The notes under the pieces: generated by a model
Told to the model about the DNA's origin: nothing
Database searches by the model: none
The model's input: the letters and a program-made list of their open reading frames with translations, nothing else
Position numbers and translations under genes: made by a program
Assembly (NCBI GenBank): GCA_022570795.1
Contig: JAKUDP010000016.1
Span: 1,054,001-1,118,000 of the forward strand
Reading direction: 5' to 3'
DNA length: 64,000 bases
Source: Sphaerulina vaccinii
Lineage: Eukaryota > Ascomycota > Dothideomycetes > Mycosphaerellales > Mycosphaerellaceae
Part shown: positions 11,039 through 22,700 of the stretch, piece by piece
Layout: the number at the start of each line of letters is the position of its first letter
How positions within the stretch are numbered: the stretch's first letter is position 1

Positions 11039-11889
11039 GATGCTTTCTTGAGGTGTGGACGCTGTCGTGTAATCGTTATTGATATCTGTGTAGTTATGAC
11101 GAGAGCGTGAGAAATTGGAAGTGTAGAGCTCAGCGGGGTTCTTACAGCACGCTCTATCGTGAACATATGTGGCAGGTTCCTCTCAGATCCGTGTATCCAA
11201 TGAGGGCGCAATGGATGTCAATGCACCCATGGAACAAGAACAGCTGATGTTTAAGCTTACCCCTCACGTTCGCCCAGCCGCTCGGTTGCAATGTATTGGC
11301 ATATCCGAGTGCTGCCGTGAATGTGGCAGTATCGCATTGACGAAGGATTTATTTGGTGAGGTGTCCCAGCCTATGAATAGCTCCACCATAGTCTGGAGAA
11401 GAAGATCGCTAGCCCAAACATGCCAAGCGATGCTATTTCCATAACAGCTTTCGAGACTTTGCAGCGATCTCGCTTCACTGCCAGAATAACAGCGAATTGG
11501 CAAAAGTGTAGACAGCGACAAAGCCAGCCTCTCGTGCAGACGAAGCACATGTGTCGCGCAGAGAGGACGTGGGCCAGGCTGACAGATCCAGACATCGCGA
11601 CAGTCAATTTCAGGCCAGGAGGCACTTGGGACACCTTCGAGGCAGATAGTATCCCAGTGGACTGTATCGCGATAGTTCCGGAAGAAGAGCTTGACTCCAG
11701 TTCGGTCATGGTCCTTCACTGTGGAAGCGTATCGATGTTCTGTTACCAAAATCATCTCATGCCATCTCCGACCATGTTAGGAAGGCACGATGGAGATGTT
11801 CGCACCTGCTCCATGAAGACGCTTCGTACCTCGCTGATTCTCCGGCACGCCAGCTGTTGTGTATAGCAGTGTGTCCTGTGCTTCTTTCT
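11039..11889. other. intergenic region, no supported gene
   Basis: About 850 bp with overlapping open frames on both strands (for example 11420-11866 plus and 11264-11755 minus). None has a recognisable domain or convincing splice sites, and they overlap antisense, so I leave the region unannotated. Confidence 0.55.
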
Positions 11890-12534
11890 TCAACATATAA
11901 CACCATCATTCTCGTATCGAGGAGGTTCTTCATGACCTTTGCCATCCTTCGTCTTGCGCCGCTTCTCATTCCTCTTCCGCCTCTTCTCCTCTCTGTCCTT
12001 CTCCAGCTGTTCCTCGGTGACCTTGATGCGCGTCTGCAGATCAGTCTGATCGTGGGTCTTCTCGTCCCCGAGCTTGCGCTTCAGATACTCGAATCGATCT
12101 TCCACTTCCTCCAACGTGGCCCTCCTCACCTCTCCGCTCTCACCTGTGGCAACCAGATGCTGCTTGCTGTTCAAATGCTCCACCCACTGCAAATTGTCCT
12201 TGAAGGTCAAATCGCAAGCATCACAATAGAATCCAGCGCCTTTGCCGCGCTTTCCCTGTCCAGCTCCAGCAGCTACGAGAGTAGTCTTGCCGACCTGCTC
12301 GGCCACATTCAGACGCTGTTGGCGCGCTTCGGTATCCTTCGAGTCTGTCGGCGTCGACGCTCTGCGATGGTATTTCTTTCCTTCAAGAGCTGCTTCATAC
12401 CGGGCCTTGCCTTCTTCCTTGATCTTCGCATCTCTTTCGCGTGCCTTTTCAGCATACTCACTGCGATCCCACGTCTTTCTGAAAGCCGTGTCGCCGCCCT
12501 TCGAAGCGCCATATGCGCCTTGATGGTCAGCCAT
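11890..12534 (-). CDS. SNU23: Snu23-like U4/U6.U5 tri-snRNP zinc-finger protein
   Basis: A 214-aa intronless protein. It starts MADHQGAYGASKGGDTAFRK, has the conserved TWDRSEYAEKARERD block, and then a single matrin/U1-type C2H2 finger (FYCDACDLTFKDNLQWVEHL, then NSKQH) near residues 101-126. The region after the finger (ATLEEVEDRFEYLKRKLGDE) and the very basic Lys/Arg/Glu tail match the Snu23/ZMAT2 family. These proteins join the spliceosome B complex and affect 5' splice-site handling; this is family knowledge. The length is normal for the family. The ATG at 12534 is the only plausible start. Confidence 0.92.
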   Translation of the reverse strand: MADHQGAYGASKGGDTAFRKTWDRSEYAEKARERDAKIKEEGKARYEAALEGKKYHRRASTPTDSKDTEARQQRLNVAEQVGKTTLVAAGAGQGKRGKGAGFYCDACDLTFKDNLQWVEHLNSKQHLVATGESGEVRRATLEEVEDRFEYLKRKLGDEKTHDQTDLQTRIKVTEEQLEKDREEKRRKRNEKRRKTKDGKGHEEPPRYENDGVIC

Positions 12535-12714
12535 GCCGATGTTGTTGTTCTTCTTTCCAAGACTGTTGCCGAGAAGAATGTCTTGGAAAGATCATGGCCA
12601 AGCAACGATGCATAAAGACAGGGAATATCCTCAAGAAGCTCTGACTTTTGTCATCCACCTCGAAACTTTCGCCAAGACCGCATCCCTCTTGACCAAGGGG
12701 CGCTGGAAGAAACT

Positions 12715-13241
12715 ATGGACAGCACATCGAAATCAAGCAAGACAGTAGCACAGGCGTTCATCAACGCACTGGACACGCGAAATTCGATGTCTTGCCAGGC
12801 ATGTTTGTTGATACCGCTGGTATGAGAATAATACATGAAGTCATTCATCTGAGACATAGGCTAACTGGTACACTTTTCACCACAGGCTGGTGGGTAATGG
12901 GAAAACGAAATGTCTCGTGGGGCGGCTATTTGCTCGCTCACGAACGCATCCCTCTCTGCATACAGATGTTAGGACAGTTCGAATCCTACTCTATGAAAGC
13001 CTTCAACATCATTGCCGAGGGAGTCCAAGTCATGGCAGAGCTGGAAGTTGTCTCATCCAACAAGGACGGCGAAAGCTATACGAATTCCTGCGTGTTCGCA
13101 TTCACAATCGACTCGCGACAGAAGCGCATCCTTCTCTTGAGAGAATACCTCGACAATCAGCAAGTCATTAACTTCATGGAAGCCTCAGGAAGCACGGCCG
13201 GAACAGTGGATAAGGAAACTTCTGATGCGCTTGGATTGTAG
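12715..13241 (+). CDS. SnoaL/NTF2-like protein with a probable frameshift in exon 1
   Basis: The second exon (12886..13241) encodes a SnoaL-like half: GWWVMGKRNVSWGGY, AEGVQVMAELEVVSSNKDG, NSCVFAFTIDSRQKRILLLR and EYLDNQQVINF. Upstream, ATG 12715 gives TVAQAFINALDTRN, the first helix of this fold, but the next family-like block FDVLPGMFVDTAG is in the +1 frame, joined by a canonical intron 12820..12885 (GTATGA..GGCTAAC..CACAG). The frame changes within 'aaattc' near 12779-12784, where one extra T would restore continuity. An alternative is a longer intron 12803..12885 from a GTTTGT donor, which keeps a frame but drops a conserved helix. Either the gene has a one-base deletion, the assembly has a homopolymer error, or the unusual donor is used. 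The family includes polyketide cyclases and isomerases; no substrate is claimed. Confidence 0.65.
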
Positions 13242-13289
13242 GATCTGGTCTCTTGAATTTGATGGAAAGGAGAAACAGGACTCCATCAT

Positions 13290-13900
13290 TCACAAACTGA
13301 ACTCCAGTCTGTTGCCAGCAAAGTCGCGGGCAAAGAACCGTGACGGGTACTCAGCACCTTTGGCTCCGGAGTCTGCTTCTCCTGGTTTGTCTGCCTCCTG
13401 AGGCGCAGCGTCATCGCCTCTCTCGAAGTGCTCCCATATTCGCTGTCGAAGCTGCAGCAAGGCGTCCAGGGACTCGATCTTAAAGCAAGGGTGGCGGGCG
13501 GATTTTATCTCATTTGAATTGTTTTTGTCGAACGCTACCTAACAGTAGTAAGTAGAAGGGTTAGCAAATATCTCTGCAAACGCAGGCTGTCTCATCAGTG
13601 TCTGTTCTCAAGCTCAGCGCCTAAGTCAGTGCGAACTTGGGGAGACACCGAAAAGAGGGTATGCTAATTTGCTTACGTGGACTTGTTGTCCAGAAGAGCC
13701 GATATCGAACCTGTTTCAGTCTCAGCAAAAAGGCACACCATTTTGATCTCTTCTCTCGGACCCTACCAAGCTAGAGTCCCCTTCTGAAGCTCAGGAACTG
13801 GTCTGGCTGACAGTCCCAATGTTCCGCTGTAGAAGCTTTCAGCCTTGTCCAGTGTTCCTGGTGGGACCAAAATATTTACGTGGGCCAGTCCAGAGATCAT
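13290..13900 (-). CDS. VOC-superfamily (glyoxalase/bleomycin-resistance fold) protein
   Basis: Three exons, 13767..13900, 13677..13710 and 13290..13538, give 138 aa; no long ORF shows the whole gene. Introns are 56 nt (13711..13766, GTAGGG..ACAG) and 138 nt (13539..13676, GTAAGC, branch TTGCTAAC, TTAG). The spliced product reads MISGLAHVNILVPPGTLDKA, then GTLAW joined to FDIGSSGQQVH, then VAFDKN, and ends YPSRFFARDFAGNRLEFSL. This is the beta-alpha-beta-beta-beta VOC pattern with the metal-ligand-like His near each start and a C-terminal Glu in RLEF. The open frame extends upstream to 14086, so a longer N-terminus (200 aa) is possible. Substrate unknown; dioxygenase, lyase or resistance roles all occur in this fold. 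Confidence 0.85.
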
Positions 13901-14989
13901 TCTGACGTCTTTGAATAGTGGTACGAACGTTGTGTTGTCCTGTCGAGCAAGTCTTGTTGATAGTCTTTTGATATCGCTGAGTTGCGCTGCTTGTGGAGAA
14001 GTGGGGTTCGCTTGGTCAGCAATGCTTGCCGAAGTGAAAGTATCCTGGTGAGACTTCTTCCCTTCTCGCATGAACAACATCATCACTAGACTCGCCTATC
14101 GCCGTTGATCGCTACAGACCTCTGTTCGAGCTAGCCGGATCATGCTGGCAAGAGCAGTATCAACTTTGGTCAGAACTCTCTGGAGCTGTTCAGATCTGCC
14201 AACGTAGTCATCAGAGCGGAGATGACCTTGACTGCCATAGGATGTCCGTCTATCTATGAAAGGCCGATTGGATTACGCTTCAAGCAAGACTCACCAGCAA
14301 GATTCAAGGCAGAACATATGAACTTCGAGGGCTTCCGATACTCAAGCACCGGAGTGCGAAAAGCACACACGCTCAGAAGCAGAAATCACTGAGCCATAGA
14401 GTCCAGTGTGCACAGAAGTCACCTCATTGCCCAACACGCTAAAACTCTTTCTCCGTCTTATCACACCTACCAAGCTACCCCAGCTCCAGACATAATGGAG
14501 AACCAGCTCAGGAGGGTTGCCTGAGATCTCTATGGCCAGTAGCAAGGGAATTGCCACCACACAGCATGTTCCACCACCTGTTTGACTACTCACTGCATTT
14601 TCGAGAAGTGGTAGACCATTCCACACAAGCACGTGGTGGTATCGTGTGCCTCCGACCACCCCAGTAGACTGCAACTGCCATGTGTTTGACAGTACGAGGT
14701 GAGGCATGGTCTTGAGCTTGATTGCGACAAAGCGTTGCTTGTTAGCAAGAGCTCACGACCACGTCATGTGCCACATCCGAACTTACTTGCTATATACCAT
14801 GCAGATTGCATGTGGTGTCAGTAAGCAGTAGTCACGATCTAGCAATTGAACTCAGCGCCCCTCTGTCGCTGACGTTTCCTTTCCTCCAGCAACAACGTCT
14901 CCAAACACAACTCTTCACGACCAGAGAACTAATCACCTCAAACTGCCGCTAATCGCAAACTCATCACTTATCAACTTTCAGCAAGCAAG
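13901..14989. other. intergenic region between divergent VOC and SUR7/PalI genes
   Basis: About 1.1 kb. A 121-codon minus frame at 14342-14707 has no domain and unremarkable composition. The stretch before 14990 is pyrimidine/CA-rich, as expected for a fungal promoter and leader. Nothing else is supported. Confidence 0.55.
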
Positions 14990-15760
14990 ATGAAGCCGGG
15001 CTCAGGACTTCACTTGTGAGTAGCAACTACCCATTAGACATCCTGATTCTCATACTAACACCAAAACAGCTTCGGAGTGTTCCTCCTCTTCGTCGCCTCC
15101 CTCCTTCTTCTCTTCGTCACCATATCCGCACCCATCATCAACCATCTCGGCCTCCTCAAGATCGATCTCGGTCACATGGGAGACAAGAACCAAGCATACT
15201 CCTACTCCTTTGGCACATTCGGCTTCTGCTGCATCCATTGTGGTGTTCGTGGTGTCGACAAGTGCACAGGACGTCACATTGGCTACCAGCCCTCTCGATA
15301 TCTTTCTACTATCAAAGGAACGCAATATGAAGACATCAGCAGCGGAACATCTGATGGACTGACGCGAGTCATGGTCTTGCATCCTATCGCTTGCGGCGTG
15401 GCGTTCATCGCTTTCCTTCTTAGCATTGGAGGCGGCATCGTTGGGTCGTTGGCAGGGGCATTGACTGCTGCATTTGCTTTGCTTTTGACCTTGATTGTCT
15501 TGGCAACTGACTTTACGCTCTTCGGCATCCTCAAACATCATGTCAATAAGGATAGGAGTGCGTCAACGGCACACTTTGGAGATGCTATTTGGCTGCTTGT
15601 GGCGAGCTTCATCTTGCTGTTCCTGGGGATGTGTATTGTCTTCTTCACTTGTTGTACTTCGAGACGCGAGAAGAAGAGAAAGCAGGCCAGGGATCAGGAG
15701 ATTGCTGCTGCTCCACCGGCTGAGAAGACGAAGAGGAAGAAGAAGTTCGGCATCTTTTAG
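14990..15760 (+). CDS. SUR7/PalI (Rim9)-family membrane protein
   Basis: Two exons (14990..15015, 15070..15760) with a 54-nt intron (GTGAGT, branch CATACTAACA, AACAG) give 238 aa starting MKPGSGLHFFGVFLLF. There are four predicted membrane segments: about residues 9-31, 117-140, 142-165 and 182-207. The first outer loop carries FGTFGFCCIHCGV, the claudin-like Gly/Cys signature of the family. The C-terminus is Lys/Arg-rich and cytosolic (EKTKRKKKFGIF). Members either mark eisosome/cortical patches (Sur7) or assist ambient-pH sensing (PalI/Rim9); the short cytosolic tail does not decide which. The start sits just after a CA-rich leader. Confidence 0.88.
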
Positions 15761-15762
15761 TG

Positions 15763-15993
15763 ATGCGCTCAAGCGGCTTGCTGGTATGGGAAAGGTTATG
15801 GAGCGAAATGAAGCTGAACGGTAATGTGGGACTTGGCAGTGCAGGTCAAGGTCAAGTCAGTCGGTTATTTGCAGCCTTGCCAGGGTGAAACAGACCATCT
15901 TGAGGAAGATGTTCTGATATCTGGTCATACATATGGAGAATGAAAGTCATACAAACGCGACTGTCGAAGTGGAGTTGATCATCGCTCATGGGC
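15763..15993. other. short convergent spacer
   Basis: The 3' ends of the SUR7/PalI gene (plus) and the P450 gene (minus) converge here. No additional feature is supported. Confidence 0.5.
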
Positions 15994-17738
15994 TCAGGCG
16001 AGCACACTCTTTCGCCCATACGTGAAAGCTGGCGGAGGTTCACGTCGCTTCCTAGCGACCTCGAGCACTCCTGCAAGCTCAGCATCACGCTCGATCAAGT
16101 TCCTGTACTCTTCACCTCTGAGCGTGACTTTGATCGGAAATGGCTCCAGAGTGGTTTCGTGATTCAGCTTCGTGCTGTCCAGGGTCCCATTCTGTAAACC
16201 TTCATCAGCTGCGCACCCGGTGATTCGTGATATGGTAGTACTCACTGCAGCGAAGTCGAAACACTGAGACTATCGCGCAATATTCAGGATCAGGCTGCGT
16301 TGGGCTAGCTTATAACCTACGCAAATCCTGCGACCGCCCCCGAATTGCCATAGTCCATGAACCACATTCGTCTCATTACCATCCAGCCAGCGTGAGGGAT
16401 CAAAGTCATGCGGATTTTCGCACTCGTTGGATACCGCTACCTCGTTGATGACAAAGCTGATGCCTGCCGGAAAGTGGTAGCCTTCGAACTCCAGATCTCG
16501 TGACAGTGTATGTTCGGGCGTGAAAGGAAAGATCGGCCTCCAACGCAGGATCTCCTTGACTGTGGCATTGGTATATGGCATCTTCTCTGCATCCGCCAAT
16601 GAAAGACTGCGAAGTACGCCATCGACCCGACATATGGAGTCCACTTCAGCCCGCAGCTTTGCAAAGACGGCAGGGAAGTGAATCATGGCCATGATAAAGA
16701 TATTGAGAGCTTCTCTGGTGGTGTCGCTCCCGGCCTCGAGAAGCTGCACTGCAGTGTACATGGCCTCCTCATCGTTGCCAGTATACGCGGACTCCGGGTT
16801 GAGCAGCACGTCGCGCGCCCATGAGGGTGGTGCTGTGCCAGCTTGGATAGAGTCTCGGACGGGATCCCACCACTTGTGTAAGATTTCGTTGTGGGACTTC
16901 CCAAATTTCTCCCATGATGGTCGCCAGAGCTGCAGCACCTTGGGCAGCTTGTCCAAGACAGGAAACCAGTCTATCAAGCTAGTACCAATCGAGCCAACGA
17001 ACTCTATCAATGTCCTTTGCAAGTTTGCAAGGTCCTCGCTGGAAGCCTCGATTCTGACACCCATTGCAATGCGAAATACCACGCTGTTGGCATATCGGTA
17101 GTGATGTCGATACCACTGATCAGGGTGAAAGAGATACTCGGCAAGCATTTGAACGCTTTCCAACTCTTGCCACGTTCCATACTGATTCAGTGAAGACCCA
17201 CTCAACAGTGGGTGCATAACGCGCCGATTCTCGGTCCAGGGCTTTGTTGTCTGGAGAAGTGATCGCATCCCTCGACTAACGATACCACTAGATATCGGCA
17301 TGTGGTTGCGCTCTGTCGTGATACTACTGCGCTTCGCAATGATCTCCTGCGTGACTCTGTGGCTGTTGAGCATGACCCAGGTACGCGATCCTAAGTGCAA
17401 GGTAGTCATCTCGCCATATTGAGCAAGATCTGATAACTAGACGGCCCTGGTATCAGTGGTCGAGCAAGTCAAGACGCGACTTCTTGCTGCTAACTTACGA
17501 ATGCCACTGGGTTGTCTTCGACTCCTGTCGCGAACTGCTGGAGGTTCCCCAGTATCGGCACACCCCGCGGTCCTGGAGGCAGTTTCCAGCTGCGCTTTCT
17601 TGAAAGGTTTATTCTGTGATCGATAGGGACTAGCTCGTTGTACAGCCAGTAAAGAGCGAACAGAGCTGCACCAGCGATGGTATATATAGCATATATGCGT
17701 AGATGGGCTATGATTTCTGCCATGTCAAGATCCTTCAT
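15994..17738 (-). CDS. cytochrome P450 monooxygenase with in-frame TAG in last third
   Basis: Three exons, 17499..17738, 16246..17436 and 15994..16191, with introns of 62 nt (GTAAGT) and 54 nt (GTGAGT), 542 codons in total. The N-terminus has a membrane anchor (IYTIAGAALFALYWLYNEL) and the Pro-rich hinge LPPGPRGVPILGN. The I-helix AGSDTT is near residue 315, the ExxR helix is KEILRWRP, the meander is FDPSRW, and the heme loop FGGGRRICVG has its Cys near residue 452, all intact. Seventeen codons after the Cys, TAG 16270-16272 interrupts the frame (NIAR-stop-SQCFDFAA). The same frame continues as typical P450 C-terminus into a correctly spliced last exon (LNHETTLEPFPIKVTLRG). The protein is likely truncated or the gene dying; a 51-nt GTAGGT..TAG pseudo-intron could hide the stop but would delete the conserved L-helix. 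Substrate unknown. Confidence 0.85.
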
Positions 17739-19788
17739 CGATTGCTAACTTCCGCACAGAGAGTCTTGCCGATCGTATGTCCAGTCATGAAGCCATACCT
17801 GCACGTTAAATAGTGGTCTCCGGCAGGAATTAGTCCTGGCGGCCGCGGGTCGCGTGGTTGTGCACCCGTAGGTAGTCCTTGCGAACATACACGTGGAGTG
17901 GTACCAATGTTCGAGATTAAGCTTAGGCGGAGACGATTTCAAGGTGAGGTCGAGCAGAGTGGTGTTGTATCAAAATCGGGCGCTTCAGCAGTACTAATCT
18001 GGAATAGATCGTGTCGATATTGCTCCGCCGGGCGATATATCTTGAGGAGACGGAGTCCGAAAATATGACGAACTGGTTTTCGCGACAGAATCCCATCTGC
18101 AGTTCTAGTCTGGTCAGCTGAAATGACCCGTCCGTCTACGAGTCATAGCACATGTCCTTCGCGTGCAGAATGTGGCATCGTCTTGTTGCGATGGCTTCGT
18201 CACGGTAGAAACCCATTGTGTTCGCACAGCATTTGCTTGGTCTTGAGCGCATGCGAGGATGTCTCGACTCGGATAGTGGCTATGCTTCAAAGGCCATGAC
18301 CGGATGTGATGTCCTGCGATCGAGAATATATTGCCGCGAAGTCAGAGAGAGTGGCACAACGAGGGAGGAATGCAGGGAGAAGAAGGAGCGGAAGATCTCG
18401 GGCGGCTCTTCCTTCCTTCTTGGCGACAGAAATCCGTCTTCATCTCGTGTTTCATCTGACGCGTTCTTCCCTCACTTCACATCTAATCTGGTTATCTCTG
18501 CTTCGATTCTGTTCTGAGTCTGCGTCTGCATCTAGATCACCTGGCCCGTCTACGTCCACTTCCGTCGTCCGCATGTCGCCTCGCGATGCCGTACGGTAGC
18601 CTGCTAGAGCTGGCATAAGAGCCCATGAAGAGATAAGAGTTAGTCGCTCGAAAGCGCGTAGTTGCGATTGCTACGAAGCTGGAGGATAGCTTCTCGCGTG
18701 GTCTCGAGTACTGGTAGCTTGATGAACGGGTCATGGAATCGAGGTTCTGCACCGTATTGGCAGCATCGCCGTGACATTCGGAGAGAGATGGATATACAGC
18801 TCAAGTGTGGAGTATAATACCCATTGTACTCACTGAATATCTCCAGTGCTTAGCCATGCTGCGCATTCTATCTGCTGATCAATATAGCACTTTCGGCTTG
18901 ATTCATGGAAGGCAGTCTTGTTTGACGCGTGATTGTGCGGAAGACAAGATGAGCCATAAGACAGCTGACCACATCGCGAGTCGCGGCTCCGAGATAGCTC
19001 ACTGCTTGCGTATTGCTGTAAGTGAGCTTGAAGCGTCACTTGACTGAGGCTGTGGCTGATTCGTCTACATTTCACTTCAGGTTCCAGGACGATAGGTTGG
19101 GCAGCTGCCTCTGTTCGCGTGACCAGTGACCTCTTCAGAAGCGACCAACTTCCCGCAATAACTCTTCTTCACGATCATGCCACCTATGCTGAAGCAGCGT
19201 GTTCGCCGGACAGTATTGTCGCACAACAAACGCGCCCGTTTGCAGATACCCATGTCGACTACGGAAAGGCCCCACAAACGCGCATATGCTTGCGCGCCAG
19301 ACGCCACTCTTGATGCAGGCTGCCATTGCCAGTGGACTAGTCGACGGTATGGACTACGATCTCTCCGACTCGTGGCCATCTGAACTTTGCGCAGCTCGGA
19401 GACTTTCACCCAGGTCACCTTCCTGACCCTCAATCAGGGTGAAATCGCCAGTAGCTGGCGATTTCCAATCTGGAAGGGACAAAGCACAAGCGGTTCTTGG
19501 CTGACACTCCGCGATCCATCGAGCACCAAGCTGCTGTATGTCCAGACAGAGCGTGGAGGCCTCTCAACTGTTCTCGGAGAATGATTGCGACATTACTTTC
19601 CTCGTCGCGAAGCAGGTTGCTATCGCAAACACTCGCGACACTAGCGCGCTTTAGCTCCACAACACAAAAGCTACCAGTCACTTTTCGCCTCAGGCTGCTG
19701 CCTACATGGACTTTTCTCCACCGACCTTTGAGCATTGACGCGTGAACCAAGTACAACAACAGCATTTGCAGACAACAAGTTCGCCGCC
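17739..19788. other. 2-kb intergenic region
   Basis: Between the divergent P450 and the DUF3638 gene. Only short, overlapping frames on both strands (60-118 codons) occur, with no domains, so none is annotated. Near 19427-19465 there are two adjacent hairpins. Confidence 0.55.
19427..19465. repeat. two adjacent inverted repeats (hairpins)
   Basis: The first hairpin has arms ACCCT/AGGGT around CAATC (19426-19440). Directly after it comes a perfect 11-bp inverted repeat, arms GAAATCGCCAG and CTGGCGATTTC around a 3-nt TAG loop (19441-19465). They lie about 320 bp upstream of the start of the DUF3638 gene. Role unknown. Confidence 0.6.
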
Positions 19789-22700
19789 ATGGCGCTTCTC
19801 GTCGCCGAATCAGACGTGTTCGAGGAGCTTGTGCATCATATTTTTCTGCCGCCACAGCTCCCACAGCAAAAGAGCGACGTTCGCATCGACTCCGCCCTCT
19901 TCAAGGTCTCAGCAACTGCCCTCGACCATTTCTGCCGTTCACTGCACGCAAATGACCCGGCGCGAGAGCCAGTCTCCAGAGCTTGCGCGACCCTCGCATC
20001 TGCCACCGACTGCCACAGCACCGCCAATGGAGGAATCAACGAACTCGTGCTGCGTGAGCGCATGGACAGCCTCGAAGTTGACGGAACCATAATGCTCCAG
20101 GTTCGCGCCCAGAACGCTGGCCTACTACTTACCAGACAGTCGCGTTCCGTTCGTTTCGAAGTATTCGAGCTAGCACCCCAAAATGAAGAAGTTCTCGCCT
20201 CGAAAGGTCGTCTGATACGCCAATTTCCCGGCTTCGCGGTTGATATCACGATCACAACATACAACGACGCCAACTTCAAGTCCAGTGTAGCTCAAACACT
20301 CGCAACCATGAGCAACCAAGCTGCGCCAGGTGTGCAACCTCAAATTCTCAAGGCGGGCAGACTTATCGACGAGGAGCGCGACACGGCGCATCCTGCCATG
20401 GTCACCGAGTTTCTGATGGGCTTCCTCATGGCTCATGGCGAGCGAGTCGATAACATTATCACGGTCTGCAAGAACACTCGCGATGAGGTCTTGTTCAAAG
20501 ATAGCGAGATGCCGTGGAGACGATCGCCGACGTATCTTCTGATTCGAGTCTCTCTGCACCTCCTGTTCAAGCGCCACTTGCAAGGAAGCGATACACTGTA
20601 CAAAGCGTTCATCGCTTTCTTCCTGGCAAAGCTTCTGCAAAATGCACAACGTCTAGGCATTTCGACAGATCTACAGTATGCAATGAGCGCCAAGGTTGCT
20701 CGGAGATTGCAGAAGCAATCCAACGCTGGTAAAGGAATACCGGACTATGTGCGCAAGCTCCTTCACGGCGTTCAAGATGACTGCAGCTTTGCAATTTCAA
20801 GAACGTGGGAGGATCTACAGTATGACGAACACAATCCATGTAAGACACTGCCGAACCTGGCGTCTCGAAACTTCGCAAAGGATAGCGTCGTCGACTTGCC
20901 TCTTCTCGATATATGGCTAGCTGGGCGCAGCCTCCGAGAGACCACGCCCTCTTCCGCTCTGACCGTGCCAACAGCTGAGCTGCACGCATACAAGCAGCTC
21001 TACTTTCCTGATCTTGGTCGAAACTCATTTGAGTCTTATCACATCGCGAACTTGCACTCCTTCGAAGACTGGTCCCACAGATTTCTCCGCGATTGTGTCA
21101 ATGCGCACGACGTCGACACGGTATGCGATCACGTATACAGCCTGGTCAGCAAGTACCACCAGCTTGCGACATCACAATATGAGTCCACAAATGGCACGTC
21201 AGCCAGGTCGAACAATCCCGAAGGTCTGTCGAACACGATCTTGACGATTTTGGAGTTGTGGCAGGCCATGGACAGACGCGCTGTGGATAATTGCTCGCTG
21301 CTCGCGGAGTACGATCCGCAGATGCCGATTGCACTACTCCTTGACGTGAAGTTCGAACTCGTCTATACGATGGGCCTTCGACGACCTGTGGAGTTTGCAC
21401 CTACTCGCTGGGGATTTCTGCAGCAACTGTTAGCTGTGGTCAAAACTCACGCCGAAGCTCTGTTCGCAAGAGACGCCAAAGCCATGGAATTCAATGCTCG
21501 TGCTGAGGGCGGCTTTCCTAGAATACGTGTGTTGCAGGACGAGGTCGTCCAAGAGCTCATACATCGCATCGCCAAGGATGTAACGGAAATTGGTCTCCGA
21601 GGACTGCCGACATCCCAGCAACCAGAGTCAATGCGGAGCTGCCTTCTGAAGTATGTCACCATGTCAGAGATCACATCAGAGGAGGCAGCAGCGGTAGAGA
21701 AGTCGGAGTTCTGGACTCCGAGTACAAGACAGGCACTGCTGCTCACGCGAGGTATGCTAGCAGGCGGCATCTTGCAATTCATATTCTGCCAAAAGAGATG
21801 GCGAGTCACATATGGCCTGACGAGCCGAACGCCCGCAACCCGTCTAGCGGTGCCCTATCGAGCAAAGGATAGCCCTTCGCCACGTTCGGAATTCAGCCAT
21901 CCCGACGTCACAATATTGCTCACTTCTCTATCCTACTACTACGGCGGCCTTCCGGATGACGACCTTTTCCAGGCGCTAGGTCACCTTATGACGAACGATC
22001 AGGCCGACACTGAATACGCGGTGTGGACAAGCGATATTTGCGTTCCTATGGAGTACCAGCAGCTTACTGGCATCAACGTCAAGGACCGTGTGCACTGCGT
22101 GGCTAAGGTGTTTCCGCATCTCCGCTATTCCAAGGGCGCGATCGACTACTGGCTCAGCCACATTGTGTTCCCGCGAGAGATGAAAGAATATCCATTCAAG
22201 CTCTCTGCCTCTGGATGTGATCTCGGGAGACTGAAGACTCTACCTACTACCTGCTTCTCTGGAACAAATGATAGTCGATCATTGCTCCCACTCGATGTCC
22301 GGCAGATAGACATCCCGGCACAGATGCACACCAATGCGCTTGTCCTGGAGTACATCTTAGGTGACGAGAATGCTGTTTCTGTCATGCCAAGCACATCTGA
22401 GGGCTCTTCCACAGATGCCGAGCATTTACTTGACATGGTCATGAGCCTGGATCCGTTGCCTCAGGTCATCCTTGATGTTGGTGCTTTCGTACTGGAGCTT
22501 GACAACCGAGGCGTAGCAAAGGCTTGGCTTTCGAAGTACAAAGAGGACTTTAAGCACGCTGCAGTGTTCTGTGATGAACATGATGAGCTTTGCGTAGTTG
22601 ATCGCAAAGGTCGCGTGGAATCGCTGCAGACTTCCTCGTACAAGGATCGGATGGATCTGTGCATCGTATACCTGGACGAAGCACACACGAGAGGCATCGA

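Noticed and set aside
11264..11866. Overlapping antisense frames of 112-163 codons
   Set aside because: Mutually antisense, no recognisable motif; treated as chance.
14342..14707. 121-codon minus frame
   Set aside because: No domain and no start context; likely chance.
18218..19433. Cluster of 60-118 codon frames on both strands
   Set aside because: Typical of random open frames in GC-balanced intergenic DNA; no motifs.
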